This document shows, in pieces, positions 34,368-41,866 of a DNA stretch of 41,866 bases. The DNA is from Candidatus Rifleibacteriota bacterium (GTDB lineage: Bacteria; Riflebacteria; Ozemobacteria; Ozemobacterales; Ozemobacteraceae), in contig JAKQQP010000115.1 in the NCBI GenBank assembly GCA_029564115.1, forward strand, positions 1 through 41,866, written 5' to 3'. The notes beneath the pieces were generated by a model. That model was given only the letters and a program-made list of their open reading frames with translations, ran no database searches and was not told the DNA's origin. The translations under genes and the position numbers were made by a program. The first letter of the stretch is position 1. Every line of letters begins with the position of its first letter.

Positions 34368-36692
34368 ATGGTTAACTGTCAGGGCTGTGGGGCCGTCAAT
34401 CAACAGGACTCACTGAGCTGCGTCGCATGCAACCGAACTTTACAGGTAGTCTGCCCGCAGTGTACTTCTCGCAATCAGGCTTCGGCGACCGCATGCACAC
34501 ACTGCGGCCGCATTCTCGCCGACAATGACGACCCGGCTCTGATCGAAAAAAAACTCGGAGACCCGGTTGCCGACATGTATGAAAGCGGCAATAAAAACCC
34601 TTTCACCACTTTCTACCCAAAACAGGCTTTTTTAAAAATCGTTCTGGGCGGCTTTTTTTTCGGACTCGTCTATGTCAGTCAGATATTCAGCGGCCACCCG
34701 TTCCTGCTGCTGGCCGCCGGTCTGGTCAGCGGTATTGTCGCCCTATGGGGCCTTGTCGAAATAACCTTCTGGCTGATCGAAGACAACGAGATCAACACAG
34801 CGACTGAAAACGCCGGCAATAACGAAAGCGCTTTCCCCAAAGCCTATGCCCGCGGCCTCGACAGCGCTCTCGAACCCTTCGAACAGACTGACCGCGAAGC
34901 CGCAAAAAAAGCGAACAAAAACGACGTTCTGGTATCAAACTCCGAAATGGCGATGCTCACCGCCGCTGATCTCTCGGAAACACCCGCAGAAAAGCCTGAG
35001 CCAGCCGGTAAAAAATACGAAACCCTCGCCGAATTTCTTTCTGATGGCATCGAAAAAGAAATTGCCGGGGTCATGGAAAAGGTCAAGCGCTCACCCGACA
35101 ATTACGCGCTGCTGCTGCGTCTCGCCCAGCTTCACGAAGAACGCGGCGAAACTACCCTGGCACTCGAAAACATCGAAAAATGCCTCAAATTCGAACCGGA
35201 AGTCGCGGAAATCTACCTCTATTACGGCGTTCTATTGCGCCGCAACAACGAAGACGAGAAAGCCAGAAAAGCCTTCGAAAAGGCCCTGGGGCTAAACCGC
35301 TTCATGTCGAAGGCTTATTACCAGCTTGGGCTGCTTGAACGCAGCGGCAACAAGCTACAGGAAGCCAGAAGCATGCTGCAGAAGTGCATTCAACTCTCGC
35401 CTGACGACCCTTATGCCCATTACCAGCTAGGCATGATTTATCGCGAACTCGGCGATATTTCCCTGGCAATCATGGAAATCAAACGCGCCACGATTCTGCA
35501 CCCAACCGATTCATACGGGCACAGCAAGCTGGGGCAGCTCTATCAGCTGACCCGCCAGCACGACCTCGCCGTATCTTCTTACTCACAGGCGCTGAGCATC
35601 AAACCAGGCGACCCTTTCGTGCTCGAACGCCTGGCCGAGGTGCTTGCCGACCGCGAGATCTACGACCGCTCAGCCGAACTCTTTCAGGAAGCTCTGGCCC
35701 GTCAGTTTCACCCCTCGACGGCGACCATGATTTCACTGGGCAAAGTTCTGCGCAAACTTGAAGATTTCGACGAACTCGAAAAAATATGCAACGAGGTGCT
35801 GCGCCTCGAACCGGCCAACGTCGAAGCGGGCTTTCTCAAAGCCTATGCCATTATCAGGAAAGGGCGCAGCATCGAAGCCCTCGGCCTGCTCGAAAAACTG
35901 GTCGAGAACCCGTCTGTCAGCTACGAAGCCTGGCTCGAACTCGGCAAACTTTACCAGGCTGACAACCAGCCCGAAAAAGCCGTTTCAGCATTCATCAGAG
36001 CTTCCACCTGCGCCCCTGACCAGGCCGGCATCTGGAACAGCATCGGCATTCTGCTTTCGAACCAGAAAGCCTACGAAGAAGCCCTCAAAGCCTTCAGAAA
36101 AGCCGCGAGTTTCGACTATTCAGATCAGCAGATCGCCGGCAACCTCAAAGCGGTGCAGAAAAAACTCGAAACAAGCTGTAACCGCATCATCGAAGCCCGC
36201 CGCGAACAACTCGAACGCAACCCCGACGACCTTGAAGCCTATCTCGAAATGGGTCATGCCTACGAAATTCTGCAGCGTTCCGATGACGCCATGATGGCGT
36301 ATCAGCGACTGCTCGCCATCAAGCCTGATTACATTCCGGGCCTGATGAAATATGCCGAACTGCTGCGCAAACGCGGTAAACTGAAAATGGCCATGCGCTG
36401 CTACCGCGAAATCATTAAAATCGACCCCGACAATGCCGACACCCATCTGTTTCTGGTTCAGGCCAACATCAATCTCGGCTTTTTGAACGAAGCTCTGCGA
36501 CACGCCGTAATCGCCCAGAAACTGTCACCCGACGACCCGCGTGTCCATTTTTTACTTGGCAAAATCTATTTTTCGAAGGGCCTCGCCCCGAGAGCCCTCA
36601 AAGAATTCTCGGTCGTTGCTGCCTCTACCTCAGACCCGGATATGATCAGCTGGGCCGAACTGATGCGCCGCCGACTCTCAAGGACAAACTGA
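34368..36692 (+). CDS. Zinc-ribbon, membrane-anchored TPR protein
   Basis: A 774-residue protein. Two zinc ribbons open it (C4/C7/C18/C21 and C29/C32/C43/C46), followed by two hydrophobic helices (about 85-137), an acidic linker, and a long series of tetratricopeptide repeats from about 240 to 770 (for example YAHYQLGMIYRELGDISLA and AYLEMGHAYEILQRSDDAM). TPRs bind partner proteins; with the membrane hairpin this looks like a scaffold with both its zinc ribbons and TPRs on one side of the membrane. It starts 3 nt after the preceding gene and ends 2 nt before the next TPR gene. Confidence 0.85.
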   Translation: MVNCQGCGAVNQQDSLSCVACNRTLQVVCPQCTSRNQASATACTHCGRILADNDDPALIEKKLGDPVADMYESGNKNPFTTFYPKQAFLKIVLGGFFFGLVYVSQIFSGHPFLLLAAGLVSGIVALWGLVEITFWLIEDNEINTATENAGNNESAFPKAYARGLDSALEPFEQTDREAAKKANKNDVLVSNSEMAMLTAADLSETPAEKPEPAGKKYETLAEFLSDGIEKEIAGVMEKVKRSPDNYALLLRLAQLHEERGETTLALENIEKCLKFEPEVAEIYLYYGVLLRRNNEDEKARKAFEKALGLNRFMSKAYYQLGLLERSGNKLQEARSMLQKCIQLSPDDPYAHYQLGMIYRELGDISLAIMEIKRATILHPTDSYGHSKLGQLYQLTRQHDLAVSSYSQALSIKPGDPFVLERLAEVLADREIYDRSAELFQEALARQFHPSTATMISLGKVLRKLEDFDELEKICNEVLRLEPANVEAGFLKAYAIIRKGRSIEALGLLEKLVENPSVSYEAWLELGKLYQADNQPEKAVSAFIRASTCAPDQAGIWNSIGILLSNQKAYEEALKAFRKAASFDYSDQQIAGNLKAVQKKLETSCNRIIEARREQLERNPDDLEAYLEMGHAYEILQRSDDAMMAYQRLLAIKPDYIPGLMKYAELLRKRGKLKMAMRCYREIIKIDPDNADTHLFLVQANINLGFLNEALRHAVIAQKLSPDDPRVHFLLGKIYFSKGLAPRALKEFSVVAASTSDPDMISWAELMRRRLSRTN

Positions 36693-36694
36693 CC

Positions 36695-37834
36695 GTGAAA
36701 AAACTGGTTTTAATACTTCTTCTCGCCACCTGCCAGCTGCCTTGCAGCCACCTTTCAGCCCAGGAATTCCAGACTCCCGGTTCGGAAGTCTCGGTCAGAG
36801 ACCTTCTCGAGGGGCATAAACGCGCGCCACGCTCCGACACCTATTATCTCATGGCACTGTCAGAAGCAAGAAAAAACAACATCGAGGCTGCCGAGAAAGC
36901 TATCAGAACCGGCCTGCAGATCAACCCGCGCAACACTCGCCTGATGAACCTGCAGGGAGCGCTGCTGGCACGCCAGGGCAAACTTGCTGAAGCCCGCCGC
37001 GTCTTTCTCACCGTATTGCAGCTCGAACCCGATGACGATTACGCCAACAACTCGCTGCGCATGGTTGAACGCACCCTGCAGCCGACCCGCCGTATCGAAC
37101 CCACGGTTCGCCAGATTCAAACCCCGGCCCCCGAAGCGCCGGCCACCCCGGTTGTGGTCAAGCCGGTGCAGACCGAGACCAAAGTTCTCGAGGCTTCTTA
37201 CTTTGTCGAAATGAAAGCTAAACAGCAGTGTTACCACAGCATGTCGATGCTTAAACGCGCCCAGGAAGCACTGGGCGCCGCAAACTCCAAACGCAAAGAC
37301 GAGTTTTCGACCACCGAGCTGGTCAGAGAAGGCTATCTGACCTCGAGCCCGATCTGCCCTGGCTCTGGGGTCTACTCCTGGAAAAACGCCGACGTCGAGT
37401 GCAGCATACACGGCAGCTCTACATCGCTCGGCGCCGAAGTGAACAATGTTTTTGGCGAATTCAACAACGGCATGCGTGCCAAACTGAGCCGCAATTACCT
37501 CGATGCCCTCAGATCTTTCGAACAGGTAGTCGTGCTCTACCCGCGCTGGGCCGAGGCTCACTTTCAGATGGCCGACACCCTTTTCAGGCTCGGCGAAACC
37601 GACCCGGCAATCGCTTCGCTGCGCACTTCCCTGAAACACGACCCCGGCAATCTCGATGCCCAGTTGCTGCTTGCCAACCTGTATTTTAAAAAAGGCCAGA
37701 AAGACGCCGCCCTGAAAATTCTCGACAAAGTCAGCGAAGGGAATAAAGGCACGGTTTACGGCCTCGCCGCCCGCAGCATCGCCAGCTCGATCAGGTCGGG
37801 GCGCAACTACTACCAGATTTTCCCGCCGAATTGA
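36695..37834 (+). CDS. Secreted TPR protein with pilin-like CPxxGxY...CSxHG motif
   Basis: A 379-residue protein with a signal peptide (about 1-22), TPRs near 47-125 and 265-350, and between them a segment (about 168-240) that reads REGYLTSSPICPGSGVYSW and then VECSIHG, with C221, C236 and H239. This resembles the C-terminal motif of type IV/GspG-like pseudopilins, but no pilin-type N-terminus is present. The start is GTG, with AAGGA about 10 nt upstream. It lies 2 nt after the zinc-ribbon TPR gene and 3 nt before nadK. Its role may be assembly of a surface or secretion structure (inference). Confidence 0.8.
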   Translation: MKKLVLILLLATCQLPCSHLSAQEFQTPGSEVSVRDLLEGHKRAPRSDTYYLMALSEARKNNIEAAEKAIRTGLQINPRNTRLMNLQGALLARQGKLAEARRVFLTVLQLEPDDDYANNSLRMVERTLQPTRRIEPTVRQIQTPAPEAPATPVVVKPVQTETKVLEASYFVEMKAKQQCYHSMSMLKRAQEALGAANSKRKDEFSTTELVREGYLTSSPICPGSGVYSWKNADVECSIHGSSTSLGAEVNNVFGEFNNGMRAKLSRNYLDALRSFEQVVVLYPRWAEAHFQMADTLFRLGETDPAIASLRTSLKHDPGNLDAQLLLANLYFKKGQKDAALKILDKVSEGNKGTVYGLAARSIASSIRSGRNYYQIFPPN

Positions 37835-37837
37835 ACC

Positions 37838-38701
37838 ATGAAAAAACCCGTCAGACGCCTCGCTTTTATCTGCCACCCGACGCGGGAGTCAGTGCCGCCG
37901 CTGCTTAGATCGCTCGTTGAATGGTGCGAGAGCAATGACATGCAGGCGAGAATGACCACCCGCATGGCGCGACTGATCGACCGGCCCGATCTTGGCATGC
38001 AGCGTCACGAAATGGCCAGTCAGATAGATATGGTCGTGGTTCTTGGTGGTGATGGCAGTATTCTCGAAGCCACCAGATCATTCGCAGCCGACGGGTTGCC
38101 GATTGCCGGTATCAACCTCGGGCATCTGGGCTTTCTTACCCTCGAAGAACCCAACAATGCCGTCGAACTGCTGAAAAAGATCAGAAACGGCAAATTCAGA
38201 ATCGAAAACCGCATGATGCTGCAGGCTACGGTCAAGCGCAATGGCCGCAACGTTTTTTCGGGCATTGCCTTGAACGATGTGGTCATTCAAAAAGAGCCGA
38301 TGCTGCGGGTCATCAATATCAAAGTATCGATTTCGGGCTGTGCGATCAATACTTACCACGGCGACGGTCTGATTTTTTCGTCGCCGACCGGCTCGACCGC
38401 CTACTCGCTTTCGGCTGGCGGGCCAATCGTGCCGCCATGGGTCAACGTCATCATTCTTTGCCCGCTCAATTGCCACACCTTGAGCGCACGGCCGGTCATC
38501 ACCTCCGACCAGGAAGTCCTCACCGCCAGACTTGGCTGTATTCATTCGAAGGTCGACCTGGTGCTTGACGGCCAGCAGAGCTTCAGACTTCAGGACGCCG
38601 ACGAAATAGAAATCGCCCGCGCCAGTGAACTCGCCCGCATCGTCGTTTTCAAATCGCGCAATTTTTTCGAAGTGCTGCGCCAGAAGATGAAATGGGGCTG
38701 A
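37838..38701 (+). CDS. nadK: NAD kinase
   Basis: A 287-residue cytosolic enzyme making NADP from NAD. The diphosphate-binding GGDGS is at 70-74 (VVLGGDGSILEA), INLGHLGFL at about 92-100, the nucleotide-binding ALND at 144-147, and SPTGSTAYSLSAGGP at 182-196. All family motifs are intact. It is embedded between a TPR gene and dsbD with gaps of 3 nt and none, so it is co-transcribed with them. NADP supply and thiol-redox transport are linked metabolically, but the grouping may be chance. Confidence 0.95.
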   Translation: MKKPVRRLAFICHPTRESVPPLLRSLVEWCESNDMQARMTTRMARLIDRPDLGMQRHEMASQIDMVVVLGGDGSILEATRSFAADGLPIAGINLGHLGFLTLEEPNNAVELLKKIRNGKFRIENRMMLQATVKRNGRNVFSGIALNDVVIQKEPMLRVINIKVSISGCAINTYHGDGLIFSSPTGSTAYSLSAGGPIVPPWVNVIILCPLNCHTLSARPVITSDQEVLTARLGCIHSKVDLVLDGQQSFRLQDADEIEIARASELARIVVFKSRNFFEVLRQKMKWG

Positions 38702-40578
38702 TGAAAGGTAAATTTCTGATGCAATTTTTTTACAAAACCGCCAATTTAATTGCAAACAAAGGCCGATTCTTTGCCAACCGCCGTCTACAGCTGTTTTTTC
38801 TGCTGCTGTTCGTCGGTCTCACCACGACTGCAGCCGCGTTCGACCCGAACTTTTCGTTCAGCATGCAACAGCAGCCCGGGCAACCCGAACTGGTCAACGT
38901 AACCGCCAAAATTTCTGCCGGCCACATGCTCTATCGCCATCAGATGTCGTTTTCGGCTGCAGCCGGCAAAATTTCTGTAACCTGGCCCGAATTCATCACC
39001 AAACCAGACCCGTTCGAAGACGGCGACGTCGACGTCTACCTCGAAGGCACCCACGTTTTTGCGGTTCTTTTCAGCAGCAGCGAGCCCCTGTCGGCCACCA
39101 CCCTGACCGTAAAATACCAGGGCTGTTCGAGCCTGACCTGCTACATGCCGACCCAGAAGCAGTTCGAAATAAAATTCGACCCGCCGCTGCAGACAAAATC
39201 AGCCACACAGCAAACAGCCAGCGCAGACAAACTGCCCGCCGCTACCGCCACAAGCGGTGCCCCAACTTCTGAGCCGGCACCGGTGCGCGTCGACATGTCG
39301 CAACAGGGTATAGTCGATTTTTCGCAGGCATTGGCCAGCCAGGGAATGCACTGGGTATTACTGCTTGCTTTTCTCGGTGGTCTGCTCGTCAGCCTGACTC
39401 CCTGCGTCTACCCGATGGTGCCGATTACCCTGTCGATCATCGGCGGTCGCGACGAAAACGTCAGTTTTCACAAAGGTCTCGGCCTTTCGGCAACTTATAT
39501 TGCCGGCCTGTCGCTGACCTATGCTCTGCTCGGCCTGGCGGCCGCCACTTTCGGTGCCCAGATTCGCAGTTTCATTCAGGGTGCCGCCTTTCAGGGGATC
39601 GTGGCCGTGATTTTCTTTTTACTCGCTCTGTCGATGTTCGACCTGATCATGCTGCAGGTTCCGGCCGGGCTGCGCAACCGCCTGGGTGGCGTCAAAAAAA
39701 CCGGTCTGTTCGGCATTTTCATCATGGGCATGATTTCGGGGCTGATGGCCTCGCCTTGTGTCGCCGCCCCCCTCGCCGGCATTCTCGCCTTCATTGCCGC
39801 GACCGGCAGCCAGGTTCTCGGCTTTTTCATGCTGCTGCTTTTCGCCTGGGGCATGAGCGTGCCGCTGCTGCTGATCGGCGCTTTTTCAGGTTCTCTGAAT
39901 GCCATGCCCAGAGCTGGCGAATGGATGAACCGGGTCAAAGAATTTTACGGTTTTCTACTGCTCGCCGCTGCTCTGTATTTTGCCAAACCTCTCATCGGCA
40001 TCGCCTGGGCAGAACTGGGCATTTCGGCGCTGCTGGCCTCTTTTGCTGCGTTTCTGGGGCTGTTCAACAATATCAGCGAAAACTCAGGCATGCAACCGAA
40101 GGTCTTTAAAGCATTCGGTATAGTTGCCGTGGTCGTGGCCTGCGCCTTCGCCATCAGTGCCGCCTCGCAGTGGGGCTGTCTGTGCCTGCCCAAATCTACC
40201 GCCGAAAAACAGGCCGACAAAGCCGAAACATTCTGGCACCATGACCTCGAAACTGCTATCGCCGAAGCGAAAGCCGCGCAAAAACCCTTGTTTGTAGACT
40301 TCAGAGCTGACTGGTGCACAGTCTGCAAAGATCTCGAACTCAACGTTTTTCCGAGACCCGAAATCAGAGTTCTGCTCAGCCGCATGGTGCCCGTAAAAAT
40401 CGACGCGACCAGACACGACAATGAAAAAGTCAATGCTCTGCTGCAACAGTTCGGTATCGTCGGTCTGCCGACGCTCATCATTCTGCAGCCCGACGGCCAG
40501 GAAATCACCGACCTGCGCACCGTCGGCTACATTTCCCCAGATCACCTCGAAAAGAAGCTACGCGCAATCCTGCCCTGA
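38701..40578 (+). CDS. dsbD: Thiol:disulfide interchange protein DsbD
   Basis: A membrane protein of about 625 residues that moves electrons from cytoplasmic thioredoxin to the periplasm. The layout is a signal/anchor (about 30-46), a periplasmic alpha domain with C142 and C147 (QGCSSLTCYMP), an eight-helix core with C235 (TPCVYPMVP) and C353 (SPCVAAPL), and a C-terminal thioredoxin-like domain with C539-x-x-C542 (DWCTVCKDL). All three cysteine pairs are present. I take the ATG at 38701, overlapping the nadK stop by 1 nt; ATGs at 38692 and 38719 are also possible. It closes the run and faces the Nif3 gene 8 nt away. Confidence 0.93.
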   Translation: MKGKFLMQFFYKTANLIANKGRFFANRRLQLFFLLLFVGLTTTAAAFDPNFSFSMQQQPGQPELVNVTAKISAGHMLYRHQMSFSAAAGKISVTWPEFITKPDPFEDGDVDVYLEGTHVFAVLFSSSEPLSATTLTVKYQGCSSLTCYMPTQKQFEIKFDPPLQTKSATQQTASADKLPAATATSGAPTSEPAPVRVDMSQQGIVDFSQALASQGMHWVLLLAFLGGLLVSLTPCVYPMVPITLSIIGGRDENVSFHKGLGLSATYIAGLSLTYALLGLAAATFGAQIRSFIQGAAFQGIVAVIFFLLALSMFDLIMLQVPAGLRNRLGGVKKTGLFGIFIMGMISGLMASPCVAAPLAGILAFIAATGSQVLGFFMLLLFAWGMSVPLLLIGAFSGSLNAMPRAGEWMNRVKEFYGFLLLAAALYFAKPLIGIAWAELGISALLASFAAFLGLFNNISENSGMQPKVFKAFGIVAVVVACAFAISAASQWGCLCLPKSTAEKQADKAETFWHHDLETAIAEAKAAQKPLFVDFRADWCTVCKDLELNVFPRPEIRVLLSRMVPVKIDATRHDNEKVNALLQQFGIVGLPTLIILQPDGQEITDLRTVGYISPDHLEKKLRAILP

Positions 40579-40586
40579 AATAAAAT

Positions 40587-41351
40587 TTACAGACCGGTTG
40601 GCAGGTCGATGAACTCGTAGGGGAGCTTGAACTTTTCGGCGACATGACGGCCAAGAGCATCGACGCCGAAAGTCTCGGTGGCGTAATGGCCGGCCGAGAA
40701 CATGTGAATTTCGCGGTCACGACAGGCAGCTACCGCCTGATGAATGATTTCGCCGGTAAGAATGGCGTCAACCTTGCCTTCATAAACAAGCGGGTCTGAG
40801 ACGGTGTTCCAGCCGCCGCCCGAAATTATGCCGACATTCTGAATCTTTTTGCCAAAATCGAGGTGGGTCACTACCGGGCCGATGGCTTTTTCGATTTTCT
40901 TCTTGAATTCAGCGGCGGTCAGAGGCTTCTTGAATTTTGCCAGCACCCCGACGGCGTTGCCACGACTGCCACCGAAGGGCGACACCAGCTCGGCACCGAG
41001 CTTGCCGGCGATAATGGCGTTGTTGCCGAACACCGGGTGGGCATCGAGAGGCAGATGCATGGCGAAGAGGTTGAGATTACCGGCCAGCAACGCCTTGACT
41101 ATCTTGAGATTGATGCGGTCGAGGCGGTTCCACTCGCCGCCCTTCCAGAAAAGGCCGTGATGAACCAGAGCAAAATCGGCACCGCGCCGGGTGGCTTCGT
41201 TGAAAAATTCGACGGTGGCATCGACGCCGGCGACAAGTTTTTTGACCCTGTCACTGCCTTCAAACTGCAGACCGTTGTATGAATAGTCGTTAAAAACCAC
41301 TTCGGCGAAAAGTTCGTTGATATATTTTACAATTTCAGTGCGGGTTGCCAT
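40587..41351 (-). CDS. Nif3-like dinuclear metal-centre protein
   Basis: A 254-residue protein of the Nif3/YbgI (GTP cyclohydrolase I type 2-like) family. Metal-ligand candidates are H64 and H65 (VHHGLFW), D103 (HLPLDAHP), and H222 with E226 (AGHYATETFG). Family members bind two metals and assemble as toroids; the biological reaction is not established, and the GTP cyclohydrolase name should not be over-read. It runs opposite to dsbD, 22 nt downstream of the transglutaminase gene at the edge. Confidence 0.9.
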   Translation of the reverse strand: MATRTEIVKYINELFAEVVFNDYSYNGLQFEGSDRVKKLVAGVDATVEFFNEATRRGADFALVHHGLFWKGGEWNRLDRINLKIVKALLAGNLNLFAMHLPLDAHPVFGNNAIIAGKLGAELVSPFGGSRGNAVGVLAKFKKPLTAAEFKKKIEKAIGPVVTHLDFGKKIQNVGIISGGGWNTVSDPLVYEGKVDAILTGEIIHQAVAACRDREIHMFSAGHYATETFGVDALGRHVAEKFKLPYEFIDLPTGL

Positions 41352-41373
41352 GCTTGCGGTTCCTTTCGTGCCG

Positions 41374-41866
41374 TTACCATCTGTTGATCAGGTAAGAATT
41401 GCTCAGGTTGACTTTGAGATCTGGCCTGGTAGAAGAAAAGTCGATACTGACGCGCGAACGTTTTTCGGCGCCGATATAATCGAACAGAATCTGGTCACTG
41501 AGCAGATTACCGAAATAAGCCCAGTGCATATTGGTCTGCAGAGTCGGGTCGATAGGCACCCAGCCTTTGCCCTTAAAAAACACTTCGCACCAGGCGTGGC
41601 CAACAGCGGTTTCTTTGCCTATCAATTCAGTCTTAACCAGAAACCCGGTCGCCATACGTGCCGGAATGCCCTTTTTCAGACACAGAGCAGTGAGCAGACG
41701 CGAATATTCAGTGCAATCGCAGGCGTCGAGGTTGGCGAGCGCCCATTCCACCGGGTGGTCTTCGAAGTTTTCGCGGTATTTAAGGCCGGTAGCGACGGCG
41801 ATGGTGGCGTTCTGCACGTAGTTGCCGGGCAGAGCGGCGATGCGGGTCGACAGAGCTGCGAGCAGC
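41374..41866 (-). CDS. Transglutaminase-like protein, C-terminal part (5' end outside window)
   Basis: An open frame entering from the right edge, 163 codons visible. It carries a transglutaminase-like core: the second Cys of CDCTEYSR, the following LCLKKGIPARMATGF, His in GHAWCEVFF and Asp in PIDPT. This is a soluble-looking relative of the triad seen in the TgpA-like gene at 5276-7390. The C-terminal tail (about the last 50 residues) has no recognised domain. The N-terminus and any signal or membrane segment lie beyond the window. The nearest internal start codon (GTG at 41817) would cut into the domain and is not the true start. Confidence 0.85.
   Translation of the reverse strand, partial: LLAALSTRIAALPGNYVQNATIAVATGLKYRENFEDHPVEWALANLDACDCTEYSRLLTALCLKKGIPARMATGFLVKTELIGKETAVGHAWCEVFFKGKGWVPIDPTLQTNMHWAYFGNLLSDQILFDYIGAEKRSRVSIDFSSTRPDLKVNLSNSYLINRW

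Noticed and set aside
36860..37876. 338-codon minus-strand reading frame
   Set aside because: It is antisense to the signal-peptide TPR gene and reads as a compositional shadow with no family match.
41403..41603. Small reading frame inside the partial transglutaminase gene
   Set aside because: It is in a different frame of the same strand, with no ribosome site or domain.

Overview
The window looks like a chromosomal segment of an uncultured, diderm (Gram-negative-type) bacterium. Supporting signs are DsbD, an O-antigen ligase-like polymerase, periplasmic signal peptides, and large GAF/GGDEF/HD-GYP/SpoIIE signalling proteins. The gene mix (MoxR-DUF58-transglutaminase operon, DHH-CBS-poly(A) polymerase fusion, TPR and zinc-ribbon-TPR proteins, holA facing rpsT) resembles deltaproteobacteria-like or Riflebacteria-like genomes. 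That placement is inference; no rRNA is present to settle it. No tRNA, IS element, prophage or CRISPR array was found.

Left arm (1-9273, minus strand): five tightly packed genes read leftwards: moxR, DUF58, a TgpA-like membrane transglutaminase, a HAMP-class III cyclase with an unusual active site, and a paralogous membrane sensor cut by the window edge. Junctions overlap or are 1 nt apart, so they are probably one operon. Divergent from it are an M18 aminopeptidase with a strong terminator and holA. holA faces rpsT, a secreted beta-propeller protein and an SH3-M23 peptidase, which are on the minus strand.

Centre (14712-25278, plus strand): a well-formed sigma70-type promoter precedes three GAF-array proteins whose outputs are a SpoIIE/PP2C phosphatase, a GGDEF diguanylate cyclase and an HD-GYP phosphodiesterase, joined by two ATGA overlaps. 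A DHH-CBS-tRNA nucleotidyltransferase fusion and a site-2-protease homologue follow. Opposite them lie rarA, a small HD protein and a secreted Cys/His-motif protein.

Repeat-rich gaps (12010-12118, 27949-28256, 30385-30405) carry related short repeats (the ATCCGCGTTCATCCGTGG family, AGTGGNT heptamers and a CT microsatellite). One copy appears to supply the C-terminus and stop codon of holA. Around the repeats are an O-antigen ligase-like gene and a small membrane protein.

Right arm (30489-41866): a DUF885 protein and a HIT hydrolase come first, then an intergenic stretch that can fold into a closed multi-stem RNA with its own promoter-like and terminator-like signals. A plus-strand run follows: a secreted protein, two small unknowns, a zinc-ribbon TPR protein, a TPR protein with a pilin-like Cys motif, NAD kinase and DsbD. 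A Nif3-family protein and a second, partial transglutaminase run the other way at the edge.
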